14,502 nt of DNA from Desulfobacterales bacterium (GTDB taxonomy: Bacteria > Desulfobacterota > Desulfobacteria > Desulfobacterales > BuS5). Under the pieces are notes generated by a model. The model did not search any database. It was not told the DNA's origin and saw nothing but the letters and a program-made list of their open reading frames with translations. How positions within the stretch are numbered: the stretch's first letter is position 1; every line of letters starts with the position of its first letter. A program made the position numbers and the translations under genes. Of this stretch, positions 1 to 7,600 are shown in pieces. Location of the stretch: contig JAERRQ010000342.1 in assembly GCA_016735355.1 (NCBI GenBank), positions 1 through 14,502 on the forward strand, given 5' to 3'.

Positions 1-157
1 ATTACCCGAGGGAGTGGAGATGGTCATGCCTGGTGATAATGTAACGATAACGGCTGAGTTGATAACACCCATAGCGATGGAGGCGGAGTTAAGGTTTGCC
101 ATCAGAGAAGGCGGTCGAACCGTCGGCGCAGGTGTTGTGAGTGAAGTGATCGAATAG
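1..157 (+). CDS. tuf: Elongation factor Tu, C-terminal 51 residues (partial, first tuf copy)
   Basis: The reading frame enters at base 2 and ends at TAG 155-157. It encodes the end of EF-Tu domain III, including the family-typical stretches [16 protein letters not shown] and [10 protein letters not shown]-Tu is the GTPase that delivers aminoacyl-tRNA to the ribosomal A site in the cytoplasm. Only the tail is visible, so the GTPase domain cannot be checked here. rpmG starts 27 bases downstream on the same strand, the common tuf-rpmG-trnW-secE-nusG order. A second tuf begins near the right edge of the window, so the genome has at least two copies. Confidence 0.96.
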   Translation, partial: LPEGVEMVMPGDNVTITAELITPIAMEAELRFAIREGGRTVGAGVVSEVIE

Positions 158-184
158 ACAAACTATTATATAGAGGATCCGCCG

Positions 185-334
185 GTGAGAATTATTACTA
201 CTCTTGCATGTAGTGAGTGCAAACAGAGAAACTATACGACTACTAAGAATAAGCGTACGACACCCGATAAACTACAATTTAATAAATACTGTAAATTTTG
301 TAGAAAACATACTCGTCATAAAGAGACGAAATAG
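185..334 (+). CDS. rpmG: 50S ribosomal protein L33
   Basis: This encodes 49 residues from a GTG start. The start is supported by AGAGGAT at 172-178, with the GAGG core ending eight bases before the codon, and the protein begins in the usual way ([12 protein letters not shown]). L33 is a small protein of the large ribosomal subunit near the E site. Four cysteines form two CxxC pairs (C9/C12 and C36/C39), so this is the zinc-ribbon (C+) form. The length matches the family. The gene is too short for common length cut-offs. It sits between tuf and tRNA-Trp and is probably co-transcribed with tuf. No convincing terminator follows it. Confidence 0.95.
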   Translation: MRIITTLACSECKQRNYTTTKNKRTTPDKLQFNKYCKFCRKHTRHKETK

Positions 335-392
335 TGCCAGAACGCAAAATAGAAAATTTCTTCAAATTCACGGAAGATGATCAATTTTTAAA

Positions 393-450
393 TCAGGTTT
401 GACCCCCAGGAATACATTAAGTAGTTTTAGGGTTAAAAATTTGAACCTGA
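393..450 (+). repeat. Short inverted repeat in the rpmG-tRNA-Trp spacer
   Basis: TCAGGTT (393-399) and AACCTGA (444-450) are perfect 7-bp complements separated by 44 bases. The remainder of the 335-530 spacer is AT-rich with no recognisable gene. The pair could be a weak processing structure ahead of the tRNA or chance. A TTGACC at 399-404 overlaps the first arm but lacks a good -10 partner. Confidence 0.25.
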
Positions 451-530
451 CGAAGCCATTGGGAGAATTAGCAGTTTTAGTTTAGTTTTAAATAGCCAAT
501 TCTGGAAATAGATCATTTGGAAGCCTTTGC

Positions 531-606
531 AGGCCAGTAGCTCTAACGGCAGAGCACCGGACTCCAAATCCGGGTGTTGGGGGTTCAAATCCCTCCTGGC
601 CTGCCA
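531..606 (+). tRNA. trnW: tRNA-Trp (anticodon CCA)
   Basis: This is a 76-nt cloverleaf. The acceptor stem AGGCCAG (531-537) pairs with CTGGCCT (596-602), followed by discriminator G and an encoded CCA end. The D stem is GCTC/GAGC. The anticodon stem CCGGA/TCCGG encloses the 7-nt loop CTCCAAA with anticodon CCA at 564-566. The T arm has the loop TTCAAAT. The CCA anticodon reads UGG, so the charge is tryptophan. The placement between rpmG and secE is a common bacterial arrangement, so the tRNA is probably cut from a longer transcript by RNase P and 3' nucleases. Confidence 0.97.
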
Positions 607-611
607 ATTCT

Positions 612-646
612 TTAACTCTTTAAATCTATATATTCTATAGAGTTAA
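612..646 (+). other. Hairpin just downstream of tRNA-Trp
   Basis: TTAACTCT (612-619) and AGAGTTAA (639-646) form an 8-bp perfect stem around a 19-nt AT-rich loop, starting six bases after the tRNA CCA end. No T-tract follows, so a full intrinsic terminator is unlikely. A processing or 3'-end-protection structure is possible. Nothing else is seen in 647-752 before the secE ribosome binding site. Confidence 0.35.
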
Positions 647-767
647 CGCAGGCTAAAGTGTTTATAAATGATAGAAAGCTTTCAAGCCGCCTGGCCTTAT
701 AGCCTTTTAGCGTTTTGTCATATATGTGGATTTTTCTTAAGTTAATGACATTGAGGTTAGAATTATA

Positions 768-1130
768 ATGGGACGTTTGCAGAAAAAGAAAACATCACAT
801 GTAAAAACAAAAAAGAAAAAACAGGAATCTGCGTCCGGATTATCAGAGGTTAAAAATAATCCTGCAGCAAATTCAAGAAAAGAGCGAAATATATCTATCA
901 ATAGATCTTTGACTAAAAAAGTTCCTTCGGACGGTAAGCTTGCTGTAAAATTGAATAAAGGTTTGCAGTTTCTAAGGGAAGTCAATGTTGAACTTAAAAA
1001 GGTCACTTGGCCTACAAGAAAGCAGACAGTTGGATTGTCAGTGGTGGTTATAGTATTGGTTTTGATAATATCTTTATTTCTTGGGTTAATCGATGTCGGT
1101 TTATCAAGTCTTATTCGTCTTATTCTTTAG
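768..1130 (+). CDS. secE: Preprotein translocase subunit SecE
   Basis: This encodes 120 residues. SecE is the small essential membrane subunit that clamps SecY in the SecYEG translocon. The conserved amphipathic helix with the family signature ELKKVTWPTRKQT lies at about residues 75-87. One membrane-spanning helix follows at about 88-110, rich in V, I and L. The N-terminal 65 residues are an extra polar segment, strongly basic at residues 6-19 and predicted to be cytoplasmic and disordered. The start is ATG with GAGG at 753-756, 11 bases away, which is rather distant. The nusG ribosome binding site lies immediately after the stop, so secE and nusG are coupled in one transcript as in most bacteria. 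Confidence 0.95.
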   Translation: MGRLQKKKTSHVKTKKKKQESASGLSEVKNNPAANSRKERNISINRSLTKKVPSDGKLAVKLNKGLQFLREVNVELKKVTWPTRKQTVGLSVVVIVLVLIISLFLGLIDVGLSSLIRLIL

Positions 1131-1150
1131 TAGGATAAGGAGAAAAAATA

Positions 1151-1678
1151 ATGGCCTTTAAATGGTATATTATTCATGTTTATTCAGGGTTTGAAACTAA
1201 AGTTATTACAGCCTTGGAGGAGCGAATTGCCTCATCTCCTCACCCTGAAAAATTTGATCAAGTTCTTCTCCCTACGGAAGAGATTGTTGAACTTGTCAAA
1301 GGCAAAAGGAAGACTTCATCCAGAAAGTTTTATCCCGGATATATACTTGCTAGAATGGAGCTTGATCAGGAGACTTGGCATATTGTCAATAATACACCAA
1401 AAATTAGTGGATTTCTTGGTGGCAGAGAGACCCCTACACCTATTTCCGATGTGGAGGCTGAAACTATATTAAATAGGATGGAGGTCGGCAAACTTCAGCC
1501 TAAGCCTAAGTACTATTTTGAGCCTGGCGATGATGTGCGTGTAATTGACGGCCCTTTTAATAGCTTTACAGGAATTGTTGAAGAAGTAAATTCTGAAAAG
1601 GGCAAGATAAAGGTTTTGGTTAGTATATTCGGCCGCGCGACACCGGTAGAGTTAGATTTTGTACAGGTTACAAAGTGA
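1151..1678 (+). CDS. nusG: Transcription termination/antitermination factor NusG
   Basis: This encodes 175 residues, the usual length. NusG binds the clamp helices of RNA polymerase beta' through its N-terminal NGN domain (residues 1 to about 115), seen here from the opening KWYIIHVYSGFE and the motif FYPGYIL at 60-66. The C-terminal KOW domain (about 122-175) contains GDDVRVIDGPF and contacts Rho or ribosomal S10. The factor promotes processive elongation and links transcription with translation. The start is ATG with AAGGAG at 1137-1142, eight bases upstream. Its polymerase partner RpoC is encoded in the same cluster. No insertion or unusual residue was noticed. Confidence 0.97.
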   Translation: MAFKWYIIHVYSGFETKVITALEERIASSPHPEKFDQVLLPTEEIVELVKGKRKTSSRKFYPGYILARMELDQETWHIVNNTPKISGFLGGRETPTPISDVEAETILNRMEVGKLQPKPKYYFEPGDDVRVIDGPFNSFTGIVEEVNSEKGKIKVLVSIFGRATPVELDFVQVTK

Positions 1679-1696
1679 TAAGGAGTAAGAATTAAA

Positions 1697-2122
1697 ATGG
1701 CTAAAAAAATTATTGCAATGATAAAACTGCAGGTCACGGCGGGTAAAGCCAACCCTTCCCCTCCAATAGGCCCGGCACTTGGGCAGCATGGTGTAAATAT
1801 TATGGATTTCTGTAAAGCATTTAATGCTAGAACTGCAGATAACGATGGTATGATAATACCTGTTGTTATAACTGTATATCAAGACAGAACCTTTACTTTT
1901 ATCACCAAAACGCCCCCAGCTTCTGTTTTACTTAAAAAGTCGGCAGAAATAGCTAAAGGCGCTGGTGATCCGAAACGTGACAGAGTCGGTAAAGTGACTA
2001 GGAAACAGGTAGAAGATATTGCCAATATGAAGATGGTCGACTTAAATGCCAATGATTTGGATGCAGCGTGTAGAATCATTGAGGGTACTGCAAGAAGTAT
2101 GGGGATAGAAGTCGGTCAGTGA
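1697..2122 (+). CDS. rplK: 50S ribosomal protein L11
   Basis: This encodes 141 residues, a typical length. L11 binds the GTPase-associated centre of 23S rRNA at the base of the L7/L12 stalk, and takes part in factor binding and the RelA response. The proline-rich N-terminal domain (residues 19-38) contains [11 protein letters not shown], the region that contacts thiopeptide antibiotics. The C-terminal rRNA-binding domain holds a [13 protein letters not shown] segment near residues 95-103. The start is ATG with AAGGAG at 1680-1685, directly after the nusG stop, so translation is likely coupled. rplA follows after a 146-nt spacer containing a structured element. That spacing is longer than in many clusters. 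Confidence 0.97.
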   Translation: MAKKIIAMIKLQVTAGKANPSPPIGPALGQHGVNIMDFCKAFNARTADNDGMIIPVVITVYQDRTFTFITKTPPASVLLKKSAEIAKGAGDPKRDRVGKVTRKQVEDIANMKMVDLNANDLDAACRIIEGTARSMGIEVGQ

Positions 2123-2138
2123 TAGACTTCCAACTAAA

Positions 2139-2230
2139 TTATTTCATTGCATTATCGCTTAAAACCTTAGGTCAACGTGCTTGCAAGTACGATTTCTTCA
2201 GGTTTTTTTTCTTTAGCATTGTAATTAATT
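2139..2230 (+). repeat. Structured palindromic element, copy A (rplK-rplA spacer)
   Basis: This roughly 90-nt element resembles a second copy at 3109-3196. Three stacked stems can be drawn. The outer stem is ATTTCATTGC (2141-2150) with GCATTGTAAT (2216-2225), 8 of 10 paired. The middle stem is AAAACCT (2161-2167) with AGGTTTT (2200-2206). The apical stem is CGTGCT (2176-2181) with AGTACG (2186-2191) around TGCA. Eight T residues follow the middle stem, so the middle plus apical hairpin could act as an intrinsic terminator or attenuator. Its role is unknown: an autoregulatory leader (for example for L1) or an interspersed palindromic repeat are both possible. Confidence 0.6.
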
Positions 2231-2268
2231 ATTTGGAAAATCTATAGGAAAGGAGTGATTGAGAGAAG

Positions 2269-2973
2269 ATGCCTAAGCGTGGTAAAAAGTACTTGGAATC
2301 GATAAAAAAGGTAGATGCCGAGGCAAGTTATAATTTTGATGAAGGCGTAAAGTCTTCGATAGATTCGTCTTATGCCAAATTTGATGAATCTGTTGATATG
2401 GCTGTCCGTCTTGGAGTTGATCCCAGACATGCCGATCAGATGGTTCGCGGAACAGTAGTTTTACCAAATGGAATCGGCAGGGATGTTAAAGTTTTGGTTT
2501 TTGCTAAAGGTGAGAAAGAGAAAGAGGCTCTTGATGCCGGAGCGGATTTTGTAGGCAATGATGATATGGCGGAAAAAATTAAAGGGGGGTGGTTTGGCTT
2601 TGATAAAGCTGTTGCCACACCGGATATGATGGGTTCGGTAGGAAAAATTGGAAGAATTCTAGGGCCAAGAGGTCTCATGCCTAATGCAAAAACAGGGACT
2701 GTAACTTTTGATGTTGCCAAAGCCGTCAAGGAACTTAAAGCCGGAAAAATTGATTTCAGGGTGGAAAAAGCCGGAATTGTACATGCGACAGTAGGCAAAG
2801 TATCTTTTGGTGTAGAAAAGCTGGTTCAGAATATAGCCGCTTTTATAGAGACAATACTTCGCCTTAAACCGGCTTCAAGCAAGGGGATATATATAAAAGG
2901 CATCGTCATATCAACAACTATGGGACCGGGCATTAAATTAGATACGGTCCATATCAAGGATTTAGTCAAATAG
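2269..2973 (+). CDS. rplA: 50S ribosomal protein L1
   Basis: This encodes 234 residues, the normal family size. L1 forms the mobile stalk on the E-site side of the large subunit and in many bacteria represses its own mRNA. The family regions are present: N-terminal GKKYLE at residues 5-10, the central segment [18 protein letters not shown] (nt about 2650-2703), and the C-terminal [11 protein letters not shown]. The start is ATG. AAAGGAG at 2249-2255 lies 13 bases upstream, a long gap, and a weaker GAGAGAAG directly precedes the codon. The structured repeat copy A lies just upstream, a plausible place for control. A terminator-like hairpin follows the stop codon. Confidence 0.97.
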   Translation: MPKRGKKYLESIKKVDAEASYNFDEGVKSSIDSSYAKFDESVDMAVRLGVDPRHADQMVRGTVVLPNGIGRDVKVLVFAKGEKEKEALDAGADFVGNDDMAEKIKGGWFGFDKAVATPDMMGSVGKIGRILGPRGLMPNAKTGTVTFDVAKAVKELKAGKIDFRVEKAGIVHATVGKVSFGVEKLVQNIAAFIETILRLKPASSKGIYIKGIVISTTMGPGIKLDTVHIKDLVK

Positions 2974-3018
2974 TGATTTTTTATTAAAAAATATTAGTGC
3001 CACTTATACTCAAAATAG

Positions 3019-3087
3019 AAAAAATCTTATTGCACAAAATTTAACGGATATTATTACCAATAATAGAGCGCTTTAAGATTTTTTTTT
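3019..3087 (+). terminator. Nested AT-rich hairpin with T-tract after rplA
   Basis: AAAAAATCTTA (3019-3029) pairs perfectly with TAAGATTTTTT (3074-3084), an 11-bp stem. Nested inside is TATTATT (3049-3055) with AATAATA (3059-3065) around a 3-nt loop. T residues run 3079-3087. The arrangement is terminator-like, but the stem is AT-only at its base and the loop is large. It could end or attenuate rplK-rplA transcripts before rplJ. Confidence 0.5.
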
Positions 3088-3108
3088 GTTTTATATATTT
3101 ACACAAAA

Positions 3109-3196
3109 TAATTTCACTACGTATCGGTCAAAACCTTCGGTCAATGTGCTACTTATGCGTCTACCTCAGGTTTTTCCATCTATCCTTGTGAAATTA
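3109..3196 (+). repeat. Structured palindromic element, copy B (rplA-rplJ spacer)
   Basis: This is the second copy of the element at 2139-2230. The shared core is AAAACCT, T-x-GGTCAA, GTGCT, then TCAGGTTTTT, and both copies end in AATTAATTAT. The outer stem TAATTTCAC (3109-3117) with GTGAAATTA (3188-3196) is perfect here over 9 bp. The middle stem AAAACCT (3130-3136) with AGGTTTT (3168-3174) is conserved. The apical stem survives mostly as wobble pairs. Only five T residues follow the middle stem, so termination would be weaker than for copy A. It lies about 200 bases upstream of rplJ. Confidence 0.6.
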
Positions 3197-3220
3197 ATTA
3201 TCTAAAAAGATAAGATCTAT

Positions 3221-3285
3221 CAAAGACCGTAGGTACACTTTTGGTTGAAAATGTCGTGTTTAATCGGTAAAGCCGGCCCGCATAG
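3221..3285 (+). promoter_or_regulatory. Candidate ribosomal protein L10 leader
   Basis: The segment opens with CAAAGACCGTAGGT, which resembles the conserved 5' side of L10 leader RNAs, the mRNA site bound by L10 or the L10-L12 complex. ACCG (3226-3229) can pair with CGGT (3265-3268), and ACAC (3235-3238) with GTGT (3256-3259). The internal loop TAGGT/TTAAT between them could form a kink-turn. It lies upstream of rplJ as expected, but about 110 bases from the start codon. The match is from memory of the family and was not scored with a covariance model. Confidence 0.5.
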
Positions 3286-3356
3286 ATAGTATAGAACTGA
3301 AATAATAGCGATTTGTTGTAATCACTTATTCCTTTTCTTAATTAATCAAGAGTTGT

Positions 3357-3387
3357 CCTCCAGTTGTAGCATATTAATGAAAGGAGG
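3357..3387 (+). promoter_or_regulatory. rplJ Shine-Dalgarno and possible sequestering arm
   Basis: The strong site AAGGAGG at 3381-3387 lies nine bases before the rplJ ATG. CCTCC at 3357-3361, 21 bases upstream, is a perfect complement of the GGAGG core. A five-pair GC helix could therefore hide the ribosome binding site and would suit translational control by L10. Pairing was judged by eye only. Confidence 0.4.
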
Positions 3388-3396
3388 TGTTAGTCC

Positions 3397-3921
3397 ATGA
3401 ATTTGGAAGAAAAGAAACAGATTGTTCAAGATCTGCATGAGAAATTTTTAAAATTTCAGGTTGTAATCTTGACAGATTATAAGGGACTTGATGTCACTAA
3501 GCTCAATACCTTACGACGGCAGTTAAGAGAGGTTGATTCAGAATATAGGGTAGTTAAAAATTCGTTTCTTGTAAGAGCTTGTGAAAACACGGATGCCGAG
3601 TTGATAAAAGATTCTTTTACCGGTCCAAGCGCTATAGCTTACAGTTATAATGATCCGGTTGCGCCAGCCAAAGTTTTAACTACATTTGTCAAAGAGCATA
3701 AAGAACTTGAAATTAAAAATGGCGTTTTGAATGGTAAGGTGATTGATTTAAACGCTATTAAAGCTTTGTCTGATTTGCCGTCGCGCGAGATTCTGTTAGG
3801 TATGCTTTTGTCGGCTGCTAACGGCGTGCCGACAGCTTTTGTCAGAGCGCTGAATGATGTTCCCATAAAGATGTTGAATGTACTACAGGCAATTAAAGAT
3901 CAAAAAGAAGCTAATGCTTAG
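3397..3921 (+). CDS. rplJ: 50S ribosomal protein L10
   Basis: This encodes 174 residues, within the family range of about 165-180. L10 anchors the L7/L12 stalk. Its N-terminal domain binds 23S rRNA and its C-terminal helix carries L7/L12 dimers. Family motifs are visible: N-terminal LEEKKQIVQDLHEKF, then VVILTDYKGLDV (about residues 22-33), YRVVKNSFLVRA (about 50-61) and FTGPSAIAY (about 74-82). The C-terminal helix near residues 150-174 is predicted to bind the L7/L12 dimers. The start is ATG with AAGGAGG nine bases upstream. rplL follows after 58 bases, the universal rplJ-rplL pair, and the upstream leader elements suggest autoregulation. Confidence 0.97.
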   Translation: MNLEEKKQIVQDLHEKFLKFQVVILTDYKGLDVTKLNTLRRQLREVDSEYRVVKNSFLVRACENTDAELIKDSFTGPSAIAYSYNDPVAPAKVLTTFVKEHKELEIKNGVLNGKVIDLNAIKALSDLPSREILLGMLLSAANGVPTAFVRALNDVPIKMLNVLQAIKDQKEANA

Positions 3922-3979
3922 TTGTAGGCAAAAAGAATGCTGATTACTATGCTGTTTACGTATTTGGAGGAAATTGATA

Positions 3980-4363
3980 ATGGCAGATATAAAAAAAGAT
4001 GATGTAATTGAGTTTATAGCCAATATGTCGGTTCTTGAGCTATCTGAGATGGTTAAGGAGATGGAAGAGAAATTCGGTGTCTCAGCTGCAGCCCCGGTTG
4101 CCATGATGGCGGCAGGCCCTGCAGATGGGGGAGCGGAGAAGGCTGATGAAAAAACCGAGTTTGATGTTATCTTGACTGCATTTGGTGATAAAAAAATTCA
4201 GGTAATCAAAGAAGTAAGAGCAATTACCGGCCTTGGGCTTAAAGATGCCAAGGCGCTTGTGGACGGTGCCCCTGCTCCTGTAAAGGAAGGTATCGCAAAG
4301 GATGAAGCGGAAAAAATCAAGTCCCAGCTTGAAGATGTAGGAGCACAGATCGAGGTAAAATAG
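3980..4363 (+). CDS. rplL: 50S ribosomal protein L7/L12
   Basis: This encodes 127 residues. L7/L12 is the multi-copy stalk protein that recruits and activates the translational GTPases. The N-terminal dimerisation domain (to about residue 35) contains [17 protein letters not shown]. An Ala/Gly-rich hinge follows (about 37-55). The C-terminal domain carries the factor-binding segment [20 protein letters not shown]. The ATG at 3980 is chosen because GGAGG at 3966-3970 is nine bases upstream. The in-frame TTG at 3974 would be only three bases from that site. Its product joins L10 in the stalk complex. High translation demand fits the strong ribosome binding site. Confidence 0.97.
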   Translation: MADIKKDDVIEFIANMSVLELSEMVKEMEEKFGVSAAAPVAMMAAGPADGGAEKADEKTEFDVILTAFGDKKIQVIKEVRAITGLGLKDAKALVDGAPAPVKEGIAKDEAEKIKSQLEDVGAQIEVK

Positions 4364-4402
4364 ATAAACTCTTTTTTGTGACCTGAATTGACCGGTTAGC
4401 CT

Positions 4403-4511
4403 TTAGCTGTTAGCTTAATGATTACAAGATGTTTTGCGATGACAAATTTTCACCCATCGGGTGTTATTTCTTGCTAATGTAATACCTTGATTTTTTAAGG
4501 CTAACAGCTAA
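4403..4511 (+). repeat. Long-range inverted repeat in the rplL-rpoB spacer
   Basis: TTAGCTGTTAGC (4403-4414) is a perfect 12-bp complement of GCTAACAGCTAA (4500-4511). The helix extends by TTAA (4415-4418) with TTAA (4495-4498) across one bulged G. Inside the loop is a small hairpin, CACCC (4451-4455) with GGGTG (4459-4463). The left arm also contains three TTAGC units at a 7-base period (4396, 4403, 4410). E. coli has an attenuator and an RNase III processing site in the same intergenic position, so a cleavage or attenuation role is plausible here, though not shown. Confidence 0.55.
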
Positions 4512-4549
4512 TCGCTCAACTTAGGTGTGAGTTGTTTCATTTAAATAAT

Positions 4550-4610
4550 GTTTGATCAAGAATCCGGGCATCTTAACCAATATCCGGATTCTGAAAACCT
4601 TTCATCAAAC
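4550..4610 (+). promoter_or_regulatory. Two-stem structure in the rpoB leader
   Basis: GTTTGAT (4550-4556) pairs with ATCAAAC (4604-4610). Inside it AGAATCCGG (4559-4567) pairs with CCGGATTCT (4584-4592) around a 16-nt loop. Both helices are perfect. The element ends seven bases before the GGAG of rpoB, so it could influence rpoB translation or mRNA stability. It is distinct from the inverted repeat at 4403-4511. Confidence 0.5.
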
Positions 4611-4626
4611 TCATTTTGGAGATGCC

Positions 4627-7600
4627 ATGTCGGAAAGCTCTTTGGCAAACAAACGGATTAGGAAAAATTTCGGTAAAATTCGTAAGATCATTGAGATACC
4701 GGATCTTATTGGCGTGCAGAAGCAATCTTATAAACGCTTTCTGCAAATGGACGTGCCACCCGAAAAGCGTGAAGATATCGGTATGCAGGCGGTATTTCAA
4801 TCTGTTTTTCCCATAAACGATCTCACCGGAACATCTTCTCTTGAATTTGTTTCGTATAGATTTGTTGATATAAAGAATAGCGTGGAAGAATGTATAAGCA
4901 GAGGGATGACGTATGAGATACCGATAAGCATTACTGTCAGGCTGGTTGTATATGATCTGGATATTGAAACAGGGGTTTCCAGTATCCGTGATATTAAGGA
5001 GCAGGAGGTATATTTCGGAACTATTCCACTGATGACCGAAAAGGGTACATTTGTAATAAATGGAACTGAGCGGGCCGTTGTAAGTCAGCTTCATCGATCA
5101 TCAGGAGTTTTTTTCAGCCATGATCAGGGAAAAACCCACTCAAGCGGAAAGGTTATCTATTCTGCCAGAATAATTCCCGTACGCGGTTCGTGGATCGATA
5201 TGGAAATAGACCCTAAAGGTGTCGTTTATATCAGGATAGACAGACGACGCAGATTTCCGATTACTATTCTTTTCAAAGCATTTGGATATACTACCGAAGA
5301 TATCCTTTCTTATTTCTATCATAAAGAGAAGATTATTGTTCGTGACGAATTTATTTATAAATCTCTCAAAGGGAAATATGACCTGTTGAAGAGTCTTAAG
5401 GGTTGGCGGGCCTCTTATGACGTAGAGAATCCCGAAACGGGGGAGGTTTTTGTTAAAGAAGGTCGTCTCTTTACTCAGAAAGCTATCAGGCAGATTAAAG
5501 CGGCTGAATTAGATATGATTCAGATTTCCAGGGAAGATATTGCTAACAGCGTTTTTGCATCTACCTTGCTTGATCCGAAAACTGATACCCCCATCGTGCG
5601 TGCCAATGATCAGGTTGATGATGATCTGCTTGAACGATTGAGGGTTGCAGGAATTAATGAATTTGAACTGCTTGTTATTGATGGAGTAATCGGCAGTGAT
5701 TCTATGCATAAGACTATTTTGCTGGACAAAACCGAGTCAAAGCTGGAAGCGCTTATCGAAATTTACAGAAGACTCAGACCTGGAAATCCAGCTACACAGG
5801 AGGTTGCCCAGGATTTTGTTGACAAGCTGTTTTTCAGATCCACTTATTATGATCTTTCCAATGTAGGCCGCATGAAGATTAATCAGCGTCTCGGAATAGG
5901 GAGTCTGGCTGATTTAAGGGTGTTGCGAAAAGAAGATATTCTGTGCACAACAAAAGCTCTTATTGATCTGAAGGATACACAGGGAATCGTTGACGATATT
6001 GATCATTTGGGTAATCGAAGAATACGAGCTGTTGGAGAGCTTCTTGAAAATCAGTATCGTATTGGACTTGTCCGCATGGTTCGTGCCATTAAAGAGCGGA
6101 TGACTCTGCAAGAGGTAGATGCATTAATGCCTCATGATCTGGTTAATCCCAAACCGGTTACGGCTGTGGTAAGAGAGTTTTTCGGAACCAGTCAGCTTTC
6201 ACAGTTCCTTGATCAAACCAATCCTCTTTCGGAAACAACACACAAACGGAGACTCAGCGCTCTGGGACCGGGGGGGCTAACGCGTGAACGTGCCGGTTTT
6301 GAAGTTAGGGATGTACATCCCTCACATTATGGTCGGATATGTCCCATAGAGACTCCCGAGGGTCCGAATATAGGGCTTATCGTATCCCTTAGCACCTATG
6401 CCAGGGTGAATGACTACGGTTTTATTGAAACACCATACAGGGTTGTGGAGAACGGTAAAGTTTCAAATACTATAAAGTTTCTGGATGCTTTTGAAGAAAA
6501 GGATCATCCTCTGGCCCAGGCGAATGCCCCTATTGATGAAAATGGATGCTATATCAATCCGCTTGTTACTTCACGTGTTACCGGTGAGTTTATGATGGTC
6601 AAACAAGAAGATATCGAGTTCATGGATATCTCTCCGAATCAGCTTGTTAGCATTTCTGCGTCTCTTATTCCTTTTTTGGAAAATGATGATGCCAACAGAG
6701 CATTGATGGGTTCAAACATGCAGCGTCAGGCGGTTCCGTTGTTAAATGCTTCGGCTCCCTTGGTCGGTACGGGTATTGAAGGTGTTGTGGCTAAAGATTC
6801 CGGTGTTACACTGGTGGTAAAACGGGATGGTGTAGTTATATATGTTGATGCTTCTCGTATAATAATAAAGCATGATTTGGGAGAACAGCATGATGGCAAA
6901 GTTCAGGGTGCTCCTGTTACCATATATAAACTTTCTAAGTTTATACGTTCAAATCAGAATACATGCTTTAATCACCGTCCAATAGTAAAAAAAGGTCAAA
7001 GGGTAAAGGCCGGAGAAATAATTGCCGATGGATCTGCCACCGAGAAGGGTGAACTTTCCCTTGGCAAGAATGTAATGGTGGCGTTTATGCCTTGGGCGGG
7101 ATATAATTTTGAAGACTCTATTCTTGTTAGTGAAAGACTTGTCAGGGATGGGGTATATACATCTATTCACATTGAAGAGTTTGAAGTAGTGGCGCGTGAT
7201 ACAAAAATAGGGAAGGAAGATATTACGCGTGATATACCTAATGTTGGCGAGGAAGCACTGAGGAATCTTGATGACAGTGGTATTATAAGACTTGGAGCGG
7301 AAGTGGTTCAGGGAGATATTTTAGTTGGAAAAATTACTCCAAAGGGCGAGACGCAGCTTTCCCCGGAAGAAAAACTGCTTCGGGCAATATTCGGTGAAAA
7401 GGCCGGTGATGTCAAGGATACTTCACTTCGGGTTCCTCCCGGAGTTGAGGGGATAGTTATTGATGCTAAAATTTTTTCAAGAAGAGGTATTGATAAAGAT
7501 GAACGTACCAGCCAGCTTGAGAACAAAGAGATAGCAACCCTTGAGAAAGATAGGGATGATGAGTTTGGAATGCTTGACGAAGTCGTCAGGATGCGACTTG

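Noticed and set aside
399..427. Possible promoter TTGACC with TAGTTT before tRNA-Trp
   Set aside because: The spacing is 17 bases but the -10 hexamer matches consensus at only three positions, too weak to list.
715..743. Possible promoter TTGTCA with TAAGTT before secE
   Set aside because: The -10 is poor, and readthrough from the tuf-rpmG-tRNA unit is the simpler explanation.
3974..3979. TTG start two codons before rplL ATG
   Set aside because: It is only three bases from the GGAGG. The ATG at 3980 has proper spacing and the canonical start.
4552..4626. TTG-initiated N-terminal extension of RpoB by 25 residues
   Set aside because: It overlaps the two-stem leader, has no ribosome binding site, and the ATG at 4627 has GGAG close upstream and gives a family-like N-terminus.
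4573..5094. 173-codon minus-strand open frame within rpoB
   Set aside because: It is antisense to conserved beta-subunit sequence, resembles no family I know and has no ribosome binding site. It is a shadow frame.
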